DNA from: RPRB01 sp035519675
GTDB lineage: Bacteria > Myxococcota > Myxococcia > Myxococcales > Myxococcaceae
Assembly: GCA_035519675.1 (NCBI GenBank)
Contig: DATIWB010000099.1
Span: 1 to 64,000, forward strand
Direction of reading: 5' to 3'
Length of the DNA stretch: 64,000 bases
Shown here: piece after piece, positions 35,994 to 44,908 of the stretch
How positions within the stretch are numbered: position 1 is the stretch's first letter
Layout: every line of letters begins with the position of its first letter
Translations under genes and position numbers: made by a program
The notes under the pieces: model-generated
Told to the model about the DNA's origin: nothing
The model's input: only the letters and a program-made list of their open reading frames with translations
Database searches by the model: none

Positions 35994-36056
35994 GAGAGGG
36001 CAGGGGCTTTGACGCGCTGGGGCGTCGATGCTACCAACGCGGGCCCCGTTGCATCG

Positions 36057-36129
<73 letters not shown>

Positions 36130-36242
36130 CTTCTGGGGAACAACCAGGGGCCCCCCCTCACGGAGCCCAGTTCCGGTGTGCTTCCGGCGGACCTCGGGCA
36201 GCTCCAGCGGCGGCTGCCCGAGGTCCATCCTTCACGCCTGCA

Positions 36243-39200
36243 TCACGGCTGGACGAACGGAGTCCCGTTGTCGAACCGCGCCTTGGCCGGGAGCGTGTAG
36301 AGCTTGGTCGCTCCGGTCGGATCCACCCAGGGCCAGGTGTAGCCGCTGCCGGCGTTGAAGAAGGCCGGCTTCCCGCCGAGGTACAGCGAGTTCGGGAGCG
36401 TCTGGGTGGAGATGTTGGGGTCCCACTTCACCGAGCTGGTGACGTAGTCGAAGTTCCCGTGACGGATGGTGGTGGCGGCGACCTGCGGATCGACGGGGTA
36501 GGGCGCCCAGTCGTCCCAGCCGAGCAGGAAGATGGCCGGGGTGTCCATGTTGCCGCTCTCGTAGACCCATCCGCTCATCTGTCCCGCCGCGCCGAGCACG
36601 TTCCCGACGAAGCTGTGCCAGTACGAGTAGTACGCGGCGCCGGCGGCCCGCTTCGGCCCATTGCTTCCACCGCCGTCGCCGAAGTCCCGGCGGATGCCTC
36701 GGAGATGGTTGCGGAAGATGGTGTGGTAGATGGCGTTGCCGTGCGTCTTGTCCGAGTCCCAGTTGAACCCGTAGTTGCCTTCGAAGAGGACGTGGTGCGG
36801 ACCCACCATGTGTGAGGCGTTGAGCCCCACCTCGATCCAGGCGGTGTTGCTGTTGATGTAGCCGTCGTCGACGTAGTTGTAGCCGAACACCGAGCCGGCG
36901 CCGGCCGAACGGGCCACCATCACCTTGTTGGCCTTGACGACGATCGAGTTCTCCACCAGCGATTCGGACGTCGCATCGGACAGGCTGATGGCGTAGCCGG
37001 CGCCGCCGGGCTGGGCCCAGGCCGCGTCGTGGACGTAGGACTCGCGAATCTCGATCCGGAACGACCGGGTCAGGGCGAAGCCCTCGTCGTGCCACACGCT
37101 GTTCTCGACGCTCTTCGCCCAGCAGTTCGCAGCCCACTCGAACCGGATGTTCCCCTGGTCACCGCCGGTGACGGTGAGGTTCTCCACCCCGGCGTTCTGG
37201 GTGTGGGGGTAGCTGAACGACGTGAGCTGGGCGGTGTGCGAGGCCCGGTAGGAGATGTGAATCGGCGTGTTGAAGAAGATGGTGTTCCCGCTGATGTGGT
37301 CGATCTGCTTGATCTCGTTGGTCGGTCGGTCCTGGCGGCTGAACCAGCCGGCGGCATCCGGGAAGGGATCGTCGGTTCCCTGGCTCGGGTTGTGCCGCTG
37401 CCACACGACGCGGAAGTCGGGCGAAGCCCAGATCTGTCCCCGGCCGGCCGGGTCTGGCTGCCAGCTGGCTCCGGAGAGCTCATCGAGGAGCACGATCTGT
37501 CCCGGGCTGAATCCCGCCGCGCTGGCCACGGTGATGGAGTTGCCACCCTTGGCCGCGTCCGCGGTCAGGTTGGTGGACCGCTCGTTGTTGCTGTCCCAGC
37601 GGGCCGGACCGACGATGATCAGCGGGGAAGGATTGGAGCCGGTCTGCTCCTGGCCAGGCTTGGCTCCATCGGTCTTCTGCAAGGTGGTCTGCCCAGGGCC
37701 TGCGCCGCGCAGGGTGATGCCCTTGTTGAGCAGCAGGTAATTCCCGCCGTTGATGGTGTAGGTGCCAGACGACAGCTGGACCACCTGTCCGGCCGGGCAC
37801 GCGTCGATGGCGGCCTGGATGGTGGCCGTCGCGTCGCCGCCGGGCGGGCTCACCGTCCGGCAGACCGTGGTCCGCGCCGGGATGCCTCCGGCCACGCCGG
37901 GATTCCAGACCGTCATCCGGTCCGCGGGGAGCAAGCCCGACGGCGGTGGCTGCTGGGGAGAGCTGGTCACCGTCACCGTGGCCATGGCGCTCTCGGTGTT
38001 GTCGGCGACGCTGGTGGCGATGACGTGGAAGGTCCCGGCGGTGGATGGCGCGGTGTAGGTGCCGGATCCATTGACGGTGCCCCCGGCTGCCCCCTCCTGG
38101 ACCAGCCAGCTCACGGCCGTGGACTGGCCTCCGCTGGTGCCGGTCACCGAGGCGGTGAAGCTCACCGTCCCGCCGGCCTGCGTCGAGGCCGAGCTCGGAG
38201 AAATGGAGACGGTGACGTTCGGCGCGGCGGTGACGGTGACGGTCGCCGAGGCACTCTTGGTGCCATCGGCGACGCTGGCGGCGACGACGTGGAACGTCCC
38301 TGGCGTCCCTGGCGCGGTGTACCGCCCCGAGGCGTCGACGCTGCCTCCGCTGGCGCCCTCCTGGACGGACCAGGTCACCTCGGGGGATTGGCCTCCGCCA
38401 GCTCCGGTGACCGTGGCGGTGAAGGTCGTGGCGCCTCCGGCGAGGACCGAAGCGGTGCCCGGGGAGATCGACACCGCAATCGCCGGGGCGGCACTCACGG
38501 CGACCGTGGCGCTGGCGCTCTTCGAGGGATCGGCGACGCTGGTGGCCACCACGTGAGCGGTGCCCGCGTTCGCGGGGGCGGTGTAGTTTCCGGAGGCGTC
38601 CACGCTGCCGCCGCCGGCTCCCTCCCGCACCGACCAGCTGACGTCGCTGGACTGGCCGCTCTTGATGCCGGTCACCGCGGCCTTGAAGCTCAGGGTGCCG
38701 CTGGCCCGGGTCGATGCGTTACTCGGCGAGACCGCGACCGAGATGCCCTGATCGGTGGTCACCGTGACCGCGGCGGTCGCCTTCTTCGAGGGGTCGGCGA
38801 CACTCGCGGCCACCACGTGGAACGTGCCGGGATTCACCGGCGCGGTGTAGCTGCCCGAGGCGTCGATGGCCCCGCCACTGGCCCCCTCCTGCACCGACCA
38901 GTTCACGGCCGTGGACTGCCCGGCACGCGTTCCCCTCACCAGCGCGGTGAAGGTGGTCGAATCACCCGTGCTCAGTGAGGTGGCAGAGGGGGTGATGCGG
39001 ACGCGAATACCTCGCCGCCTCACCTCGACCGTGGCGGTGGTCCTCCGCCGGGCATCGGAGGTGCTGGCGGCCACCACGTGAAACGTTCCTTCCGTCTCGG
39101 GTGCGGTGTAGTTGCCCGCGGCATCCACCGTGCCCCCGTCGCTCTCCTCGACCGACCAGGTGAGGGAGCCGGACGGGTTGCCCGCGGTCCCGTTCCCGGT

Positions 39201-39347
39201 GGCGTCGAAGGCCAGAGCCTCGCCTGGCTCGAGTGAGACGGGAGAGGGAGAGACGACCAGGTCGGCCGAGGAGCCCACCTTCCCCGAACAAGCGACTAAA
39301 AGAAAAACTGCAACTGAGTTAAAAACAACAAACCGGGTTGTTCGCAT
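36243..39347 (-). CDS. Lipoprotein with five Ig-like repeats and a C-terminal beta-helix domain
   Basis: 1034 residues from ATG 39347. A lipobox (FLLVAC, Cys20) follows an AT-rich-coded signal peptide. Residues 29-463 are five bacterial Ig-like repeats, the last four exactly 88 residues long and each closing on VDASGxYTAP and FHVVA-type strands. From about 470 the protein becomes a parallel beta-helix of the pectate-lyase/glycosidase-like type (ATIQAAIDACPAGQVVQLSSG, GITLRGAGPGQTTLQK, NVENLTV-like turns, many Asn). No catalytic residues can be assigned. It is probably a surface-displayed polysaccharide-binding or -cleaving protein. Its ribosome-binding site is buried in a hairpin (39352-39379). 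Confidence 0.88.
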   Translation of the reverse strand: MRTTRFVVFNSVAVFLLVACSGKVGSSADLVVSPSPVSLEPGEALAFDATGNGTAGNPSGSLTWSVEESDGGTVDAAGNYTAPETEGTFHVVAASTSDARRRTTATVEVRRRGIRVRITPSATSLSTGDSTTFTALVRGTRAGQSTAVNWSVQEGASGGAIDASGSYTAPVNPGTFHVVAASVADPSKKATAAVTVTTDQGISVAVSPSNASTRASGTLSFKAAVTGIKSGQSSDVSWSVREGAGGGSVDASGNYTAPANAGTAHVVATSVADPSKSASATVAVSAAPAIAVSISPGTASVLAGGATTFTATVTGAGGGQSPEVTWSVQEGASGGSVDASGRYTAPGTPGTFHVVAASVADGTKSASATVTVTAAPNVTVSISPSSASTQAGGTVSFTASVTGTSGGQSTAVSWLVQEGAAGGTVNGSGTYTAPSTAGTFHVIATSVADNTESAMATVTVTSSPQQPPPSGLLPADRMTVWNPGVAGGIPARTTVCRTVSPPGGDATATIQAAIDACPAGQVVQLSSGTYTINGGNYLLLNKGITLRGAGPGQTTLQKTDGAKPGQEQTGSNPSPLIIVGPARWDSNNERSTNLTADAAKGGNSITVASAAGFSPGQIVLLDELSGASWQPDPAGRGQIWASPDFRVVWQRHNPSQGTDDPFPDAAGWFSRQDRPTNEIKQIDHISGNTIFFNTPIHISYRASHTAQLTSFSYPHTQNAGVENLTVTGGDQGNIRFEWAANCWAKSVENSVWHDEGFALTRSFRIEIRESYVHDAAWAQPGGAGYAISLSDATSESLVENSIVVKANKVMVARSAGAGSVFGYNYVDDGYINSNTAWIEVGLNASHMVGPHHVLFEGNYGFNWDSDKTHGNAIYHTIFRNHLRGIRRDFGDGGGSNGPKRAAGAAYYSYWHSFVGNVLGAAGQMSGWVYESGNMDTPAIFLLGWDDWAPYPVDPQVAATTIRHGNFDYVTSSVKWDPNISTQTLPNSLYLGGKPAFFNAGSGYTWPWVDPTGATKLYTLPAKARFDNGTPFVQP
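37959..39263 (-). repeat. Five tandem Ig-like domain repeats (264-bp period)
   Basis: Coding repeats inside the lipoprotein gene: residues 29-111, 112-199, 200-287, 288-375 and 376-463. The last four have an exact 88-codon (264-bp) period, and the protein-level similarity is high (shared SWSVxEGAxGGxVDASGxYTAP). This points to expansion by tandem duplication or recent recombination between units. Confidence 0.85.
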
Positions 39348-39351
39348 GGAC

Positions 39352-39379
39352 GGGTCCCTTAGACAGTCGAAAGGGACCC
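39352..39379 (-). promoter_or_regulatory. Hairpin that buries the ribosome-binding site
   Basis: On the minus strand GGGTCCCTT and AAGGGACCC pair perfectly (9 bp, 10-base loop). The 3' arm contains the Shine-Dalgarno AAGGGA and ends four bases before the ATG at 39347. Translation should need opening of this stem. A near-copy of the 5' arm (GGAACCCTT, plus 39448-39456) lies further up the leader and could compete for the same bases. Confidence 0.6.
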
Positions 39380-39852
39380 ACGCGAGAAGCGGGAAGCTCA
39401 GGGCTCGCTTCGCAGGCTGCCCGGCACATCCGCCGACATCGGCGGGCAAGGGTTCCTCTCTGCGCACCTCGCCGCCGTAATTTGCGGAGGGAAATGGCCG
39501 ATCTTTCGTTCAGGTCTCGGAAATCGATGTGCGCCTCGGGCAGTGCGTTTGCGGAGGCCATGGCTTCGAGAAGCTCGTCTGCTCGTCGCGAGCCTCCAGC
39601 GGGACGTTCAATTTGTTTACTGTTTGAACGTCAGCAGTCGGTCGGTCGCAGCGTTCCGCACACACACCTCGGTCCAGAGCGCCGCGCTCTCGAGCAACAG
39701 CCGGTCCAGGAAGCGCCTGCCCACCGGAAGGCCGCGCCGATCTACGGACTGGGCGACGCAAAGCACGGTGGTGGCGAGGTGGCAGACTCCGACGCCGCCG
39801 GTGAGGATTTCTGAGCGGCCCGCCGGAGTAGGGCGGATTACAGAGGCGAGGC
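39380..39852. other. Gene-free region: structured minus-strand leader plus divergent promoter area
   Basis: The part next to 39380 is the untranslated leader of the Ig-repeat gene, with a 6-bp CCGCCG/CGGCGG tetraloop hairpin (39430-39445). A short minus-strand frame (39561 down to 39319, MASANALPEAHIDF) crosses the leader and has no recognisable family; it might be a leader peptide but this is unsupported. Bases 39600-39640 are AT-rich and carry an inverted repeat. No clear gene is seen up to 39852. Confidence 0.45.
39603..39632. promoter_or_regulatory. Perfect inverted repeat, operator-like
   Basis: GACGTTCAA (39603-39611) and TTGAACGTC (39624-39632) flank a 12-base AT-rich spacer. The symmetry and AT content stand out in this genome and fit a dimeric repressor or activator site in the divergent region between the Ig-repeat lipoprotein and the DUF1684 gene. 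Confidence 0.45.
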
Positions 39853-40725
39853 ATGCTGCTGCCCACCCTGCTCGTGCTTCCCCTCTGCGTTGCTCCGCTG
39901 TCCCAGGACGTCGCCGCCGATACCCGCGCCTGGCAGCAGCAACGTCTCCAGCGGCTCCAGTCCGAGGACGGCTGGCTGACGCTGGTCGGGCTCGGGTGGC
40001 TGAAGGAAGGGCCGAACACCGCGGGGTCGGATCGCAAGGCGATGGTGGTCTTCCCCGAGGGCGCGCCGGCGAACGTGGGCACCTTCACCCGCGCCGGGTC
40101 GGCCGTCGCCTTCCAGCCTGCACCCGGCGTGGCCGTCACCCGGGCTGGGAAGCCGTTCACCGGCGGCCCGGTGCAGACCGACCAGGAGGGACGCGCCGAG
40201 CCGGACATCCTCCAGCTCGGCCGCTTGCGCTTCCAGCTCATCGCCCGCGGTGAACGCATCGGCGTGCGGATCAAGGACCCCGAGGCACGTGCCCGGAAGG
40301 AGTTCAAGGGCATCCCGGCGTACCCCGCGGCGGCGCGCTGGAGGGTCACGGCGCGGTGGGAGCCGGCCAACCCACCCCTCCAGATCGCCGTCCCCAACGT
40401 CCTCGGTGAGGTAGATCGTTCCCCCTCGCCCGGCACCGCGGTGTTCTCCGTGGACGGCCACGAGTACCGGCTCACTCCGGTGCTGGAGGAAGGGAGCCCG
40501 GACCTGTTCTTCGTCTTCGCCGACGAGACCAACCGGAAGGAGACCTACGGCGCGGGTCGCTTCCTCTATGCCCAGCCGGCGAAGGACGGCACCGTGATCC
40601 TCGACTTCAACCGCGCCTACAACCCGCCCTGCGCCTTCAGCGCCTTCGCCACCTGTCCGCTGCCGCCGAAGCAGAACCGGCTCGCGCTCCGGGTCGACGC
40701 GGGGGAGAAGCGGCCCGCGCACTGA
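39853..40725 (+). CDS. DUF1684 family protein
   Basis: 290 residues with a hydrophobic N-terminus (LLPTLLVLPLCVA), probably exported. Family signatures are complete: QSEDGWLTLVGLGWLKEGPN near the start, and near the end FADETNRKETYGAGRFL and FNRAYNPPCAFSAFATCPL followed by PPKQNRL. DUF1684 proteins are widespread and their function is unknown to me. The gene is divergent from the Ig-repeat lipoprotein. Confidence 0.85.
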   Translation: MLLPTLLVLPLCVAPLSQDVAADTRAWQQQRLQRLQSEDGWLTLVGLGWLKEGPNTAGSDRKAMVVFPEGAPANVGTFTRAGSAVAFQPAPGVAVTRAGKPFTGGPVQTDQEGRAEPDILQLGRLRFQLIARGERIGVRIKDPEARARKEFKGIPAYPAAARWRVTARWEPANPPLQIAVPNVLGEVDRSPSPGTAVFSVDGHEYRLTPVLEEGSPDLFFVFADETNRKETYGAGRFLYAQPAKDGTVILDFNRAYNPPCAFSAFATCPLPPKQNRLALRVDAGEKRPAH

Positions 40726-40805
40726 GCCCGTGCCAGAGGCCGAGGCGCCGGCCCGCGCGACGTTCGTGCGGCGCCCGGTCCATCCTCGGCTAGCCTCGGA
40801 GTCCG

Positions 40806-41330
40806 ATGAGGCACTCGCTCCTGCTCGGGCTGGCCGGCCTCGGGTTCCTGCTCGTCCCCGCGTCCGCCCGGGCGCAGTGGTCCGCGCGCCTGGCACTCGA
40901 GGCCCCGCTCTATGCGCACACCTCGAGCAACGGCCAGAGCAGCTCGTTCGGCATCAACCAGAGCTTTCAGCCGACCGTTGATCTCCTCGGGAGCTATTTC
41001 GTGGCCCAGACCGTGGGCCTCGACATGGAGCTCCGCACCGGCCTCGCCGCGACCGGCGCCGGGTACGAGCGCCAGCGGACGTCGATCGGCCCCGGCGTCA
41101 CCTTCGACGACCCCACGTTCCCGCTCTACGCGCGGGCCTCGCTGCCCATCCAGGTCGAGGGTGCGACCGTGCTGTTTCTCCGGGTGGGCGGCGGGCTGAA
41201 GATCCTCGACATGGCGTTCCTGCGGGTCTACTTCGAGCTGACGGCAGACTTTTCCCTCGCCGGCAGCGGGGTGAGCGCCTTCGGCAGCCAGGCAGTCAAC
41301 GCCGGCCTGGGGGTCTGGCTCCGGCTGTGA
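40806..41330 (+). CDS. Putative outer-membrane beta-barrel protein
   Basis: 174 residues with a clear signal peptide (LLLGLAGLGFLLVPASARA, cleavage before QWSAR). The mature part has alternating hydrophobic strands (LRTGLAATGAGYERQ, LYARASLPIQVEG, VLFLRVGGGLKILD) and ends in a strand with terminal aromatic/Leu residues (LGVWLRL), as in small outer-membrane barrels. No specific family recognised. Confidence 0.65.
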   Translation: MRHSLLLGLAGLGFLLVPASARAQWSARLALEAPLYAHTSSNGQSSSFGINQSFQPTVDLLGSYFVAQTVGLDMELRTGLAATGAGYERQRTSIGPGVTFDDPTFPLYARASLPIQVEGATVLFLRVGGGLKILDMAFLRVYFELTADFSLAGSGVSAFGSQAVNAGLGVWLRL

Positions 41331-41371
41331 GCTTCGGGACTCTGGCCGGATCGGTGCATGCTGGGCGGTCC

Positions 41372-42994
41372 ATGCACCGTCTGTCCCTGCTTCTCGCCCT
41401 CGTCGCCTGCGCCGGGACGCCTCCGGCGCCCCATGCGGCAAGTGGGCCAGTTCACGTCCAGCTGCTCGCCCTCAACGACTTCCATGGGCACCTCGAGCCC
41501 CCGGGGGGAACCGTCCGACTTCCGGACGGGACCGTCCCGGCCGGCGGAGGCGCCTGGCTGGCAGCGCACGTGGCCCGGCTCCGCGCCGAGGAGCCGGACA
41601 CCCTGGTCGTCGGCGCCGGGGACCAGGTCGGGGCCAGCCCCCTGGCCTCGGCGCTGACCCACGACGAGCCGAGCATCGCCCTCATGGATGCGCTCGGGCT
41701 CGACGTGTCGAGCGTGGGGAACCACGAGTTCGACGAGGGGCTGGACGAGCTGCTGAGGCTGCAGCGGGGCGGGTGCCGCACCGACGCGCCGTGCAAGGGC
41801 CCCGCGTTCCCGGGAGCCCGCTTCAGCTACCTCGCGGCCAACGTGTTCGACCGCACCGGCAAGACGATCCTTCCGGCCACCGCCCTCAAGAAGGTCGGCG
41901 GCGCGACCCTTGGCTTCGTCGGCGTCGTGCTGCGCGAGACGCCCTCGATCGTCACCCCGAGCGGGGTGGCTGGCCTGACGTTCGGCGACGAGGCCGAGGC
42001 GGTGAACGCCGCGGTGCCGAAGCTGCGGGAGGCGGGTGCGGACGCGGTGGTGGTGCTCATCCATCAGGGCGGCGCCCAGTCCCCCGGCTCTCCACCGGGC
42101 GAGTGCCGTGGATTCAGCGGCCCCCTGGTCGACATCGCCCAGCGCTTCCGCGGGGTGGACGTCATCGTCAGCGGGCACACCCACCAGGCCTACGTCTGCC
42201 CGGAGCTCGGGGGCGCGCTGGCCACCAGCGCCGGCGCCTACGGGCGGCTGCTGACCCGCATCGAGCTCGAGGTGGATCCGGTGCAACACCGGCTGCTCTG
42301 GCGGCGCGCGACCCAGGTCCCGGTGACGCACGACATCGAGCCCGATCCCCGCGCCAAGGTGATCGTGGACCGGGCGGTGGCGGACGCGGCGCCACTGGCC
42401 AGCCGCCGCGTGGGCCGGCTCGCGGTGGGGCTGACCAAGTCGGCGAGCAACGCCGGAGAGTCGACCCTCGGCGACGTGGTGGCCGACGCCCACCTCGCGG
42501 CGGGCCGGAGGCTCGGGGCGGCCATCGCCCTCACCAACTCGGGCGGGCTCCGGGCCGACCTGCCGGCTGGCGACATCACCTACGCCCAGGTCTTCGCCGC
42601 ACAGCCCTTCGGAAACACGCTGATCACCTTCACCTTGACCGGCGCGCAGCTGGTCACCGCGCTCGAGCAGCAGTGGCTGGGGAGCCGCCCGAAGATTCTG
42701 CAGCCCTCCGCCAACCTCACCTACACCTGGTCCGCTGCGGCCGCTCCTGGAGGCAAGGTGTTGCCCGGCTCGGTGAAGGTCGACGGGCGGGCGCTCTCGC
42801 CCGACGCCCGGGTACGACTGACCGTGAACAGTTTCCTCGCCGCAGGGGGGGATGGGTTCTCCGTCTTCGCCGAGGGCACGGACCGGGTGGGTGGACCGCC
42901 GGACGTCGACGCGCTGGTCGACTACCTCCGGCCGACGCTCGACGGGGCCGCGCTCCCCAGGCCGAGCAGCCCGCGGATCGCCCAGGTGCCCTAA
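41372..42994 (+). CDS. 5'-nucleotidase / 2',3'-cyclic phosphodiesterase family lipoprotein
   Basis: 540 residues from ATG 41372, with lipobox LLALVAC. The N-terminal calcineurin-like metallophosphatase domain shows LNDFHGHLEP, GAGDQVGASPL, SSVGNHEFDEG and VIVSGHTHQAYVC. The C-terminal 5'-nucleotidase domain shows ALTNSGGLRADLPAGDITY and AQPFGNTLITFTLTG. It hydrolyses extracytoplasmic nucleotides for scavenging. An in-frame ATG at 41327 would disrupt the signal peptide. A single-gene unit after the outer-membrane protein. Confidence 0.92.
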   Translation: MHRLSLLLALVACAGTPPAPHAASGPVHVQLLALNDFHGHLEPPGGTVRLPDGTVPAGGGAWLAAHVARLRAEEPDTLVVGAGDQVGASPLASALTHDEPSIALMDALGLDVSSVGNHEFDEGLDELLRLQRGGCRTDAPCKGPAFPGARFSYLAANVFDRTGKTILPATALKKVGGATLGFVGVVLRETPSIVTPSGVAGLTFGDEAEAVNAAVPKLREAGADAVVVLIHQGGAQSPGSPPGECRGFSGPLVDIAQRFRGVDVIVSGHTHQAYVCPELGGALATSAGAYGRLLTRIELEVDPVQHRLLWRRATQVPVTHDIEPDPRAKVIVDRAVADAAPLASRRVGRLAVGLTKSASNAGESTLGDVVADAHLAAGRRLGAAIALTNSGGLRADLPAGDITYAQVFAAQPFGNTLITFTLTGAQLVTALEQQWLGSRPKILQPSANLTYTWSAAAAPGGKVLPGSVKVDGRALSPDARVRLTVNSFLAAGGDGFSVFAEGTDRVGGPPDVDALVDYLRPTLDGAALPRPSSPRIAQVP

Positions 42995-43197
42995 CTGGCG
43001 GGAGCGTTCTCCGTCCAGTTCACGCCGGGACCGGGTCTGTGGATGCAACCGCGTCAACGCTGAACGGCGGAGTGCCGAGACGTTCACTGGCGTACTGGCA
43101 AGACCGGCGCTGCCCTGCTCGACTACAGTGCGCCGCGCGTCCAAAGGCGCTGGCGGCACCCTGGGCGAGGGGATCCGGGTGCCGGGTGGAGGTTTCC

Positions 43198-43839
43198 ATG
43201 AAGGGCACGCGCGTCCTCGCGTTGGTGCTGTCGTTCTTCGCAGCCGGCTGCGCTCACTACAACAGCCAAGGCAGAGCGGTACGCGTCGGGTCGGTGCGCT
43301 TCGATGCCCGGAGCGTGAGCGCCCCGAACATCGTCTACACGCTGGAGGACGACGGCACCTGGGCCGGAATGGGGGGTGACCGCTACCAGCGGCTGGGAGA
43401 CGACCTGCGGAAGGTCGGGGCGTTCTCGCCCACTCCGTCGCTCATCCGCCCCTCGGGGTGGGTGACCATCGATCGGCGCCCCGACGGCCTCATGTACACG
43501 CCCTCGTACCCCGGCGGGGCGATCTGGACCTTCGTCACCGAGGATGGACGGGCCCTCCCCGCCGATCTGGAAATCCCGCTGTACCTCGCGGCCGGCATCG
43601 GGCTGAGCGGGCAGTGGATCGACCTCCATACTCCCGCCTCGGAGCAGGCCGGCATTCCGCTCGAGGCCGACTGCGCGACGGTGCTCTTCGACATCGAGGG
43701 GAGGCAGGTCGCCGGATTCGTCGGCCGCCAGGGCACGGCCTGCCCCGAGCCGCGCTATCCCGGACGCGAGGCGCTGGCCCGGCTGGTCGCCGCTCGCAAC
43801 GAGGTCTGGGAGAGCCCGGCCCGGCCCCTGCCGCCCTAG
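43198..43839 (+). CDS. Hypothetical lipoprotein
   Basis: 213 residues; GGAGG six bases before ATG 43198. Signal peptide with lipobox FFAAGC. The mature protein has YTLEDDGTWAGMGGDRYQRL, then a strand-rich middle with GWVTIDRRPDGLMYTPSYPGG. No family recognised. Its TAG stop lies in the first copy of a duplicated 11-bp element. Confidence 0.65.
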   Translation: MKGTRVLALVLSFFAAGCAHYNSQGRAVRVGSVRFDARSVSAPNIVYTLEDDGTWAGMGGDRYQRLGDDLRKVGAFSPTPSLIRPSGWVTIDRRPDGLMYTPSYPGGAIWTFVTEDGRALPADLEIPLYLAAGIGLSGQWIDLHTPASEQAGIPLEADCATVLFDIEGRQVAGFVGRQGTACPEPRYPGREALARLVAARNEVWESPARPLPP

Positions 43840-43855
43840 GACTGCCCTAGGACTG
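43834..43855. repeat. Tandem 11-bp duplication at convergent stops
   Basis: CCCTAGGACTG occurs twice back to back. The palindromic CCTAGG in the first copy gives the TAG of the plus-strand lipoprotein (43837-43839). The second gives the TAG of the minus-strand ATP-grasp gene (43847-43849). Confidence 0.8.
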
Positions 43856-44872
43856 CGCGGCGCGAGCCCGCTTGCCGGCGGCCTCGCGGACGTGGAGGTG
43901 GTAGCGGACCGCCGCCGACTCGAGGATGCGGGAGACGAGCTGCGCGTAGTCCAGCCCGGCCTCCGCGGCCGCCATCGCCAGCTCTCCGGTCGACTCCAGA
44001 TAGGGATTGGGGTTCGCCTCGAGCATGTAGGGCTCGCCGGTCTTGGCGATCCGGAAGTCCATGCGGGCGTAGTCCCGGAGCTTGAGCGCCCGGTAGGCCA
44101 GCCGCGCCGCCCGGTGGATGCGCGCCCGGAGCTCGTCGGAGAGGTCCTTGGCGATGACCAGCCGGGGGCTGCCTTCCGTCTCCGGGGCGAACTTCACCTC
44201 GCGGTCGGACACCATGGGGACCGCCGGGGACCAGTTCCCGAAGTCCATCTCGATGATCGGCAGGATGGTGGGGTTGCTCGAGGGGCCCACGATGCCGACG
44301 TAGACCTCGCGGCCGTCGATGTACTCCTCGACCAAGGCTTCGTCCTGAAGGTCGTCGCGGATCTCCCGGACCCGCTCGGTCAGCTCCTGCCAGTTCTGCA
44401 CCACCGAGTGCCTGCCGATGCCGATCGAGGCGTCGGAGCGGGCCGGTTTCACGATCAGCGGGAAGCGGAGGATGCCCTTGGTCTCGAAGGTGTCGTTCTC
44501 GAACACCGCGAAGTTCGGGGTGGAGACCTCGTGGAACTCGAGGAGCTGCTTGGTCAGCACCTTGTCCTGGGCCAGCAGCAGGCCGGCGGTGCTCGAGCCG
44601 GTGTACTTCACCCGCCCCATCTCCATCAGCGCTGCGACGTTGACCTCCATCCGGTAGTCGGAGGCGAAGGTCTCGCAGACGTTGAACACCAGATCACACT
44701 TGGCGCGCTGGATGTCGCGGAGGATCTCGCTCACCCGATCGTCCACCGCCACGGTGGAGGGCTGATGGCCGAGCGAGGTGAGGGCCTCGGTGAGCTGCGT
44801 CACCACCGGATCCACCTCGTCGCCCTTGGGCTGGTAGTGGAGGATGGCGATCTTCAGCGAGGGGAGCGGCAT
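43847..44872 (-). CDS. D-alanine--D-alanine ligase-like ATP-grasp protein
   Basis: 341 residues. Ddl-type ATP-grasp ligase: FNVCETFASDYRMEVNVAALMEM, YTGSSTAGLLLAQDKVLTKQLL, PLIVKPARSDASIGI (ATP-binding Lys), EYIDGREVYVGIVG, ARMDFRIAKTGEPYMLEANPNP with the Mg-binding Glu/Asn. The N-terminal serine loop of true Ddl is not evident and there is no mur cluster, so the substrate may be another amino acid or peptide. The gene follows a zinc peptidase gene with 36 bases between, suggesting a ligase/peptidase pair. Confidence 0.82.
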   Translation of the reverse strand: MPLPSLKIAILHYQPKGDEVDPVVTQLTEALTSLGHQPSTVAVDDRVSEILRDIQRAKCDLVFNVCETFASDYRMEVNVAALMEMGRVKYTGSSTAGLLLAQDKVLTKQLLEFHEVSTPNFAVFENDTFETKGILRFPLIVKPARSDASIGIGRHSVVQNWQELTERVREIRDDLQDEALVEEYIDGREVYVGIVGPSSNPTILPIIEMDFGNWSPAVPMVSDREVKFAPETEGSPRLVIAKDLSDELRARIHRAARLAYRALKLRDYARMDFRIAKTGEPYMLEANPNPYLESTGELAMAAAEAGLDYAQLVSRILESAAVRYHLHVREAAGKRARAAQS

Positions 44873-44908
44873 TCCTGGCGGAAGATTACGCCGGCTGCCG
44901 CGATTCGG

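Noticed and set aside
39380..39500. c-di-GMP-I (GEMM) riboswitch in the leader of the Ig-repeat gene
   Set aside because: Some local similarity (GCAGAGAGGAACC) but the GCAAAGCC receptor and other conserved blocks are missing.
39319..39561. 80-codon minus-strand frame overlapping the structured leader
   Set aside because: No homology or ribosome-binding site; overlaps both the regulatory stem and the main gene start. Kept only as a possible leader peptide.
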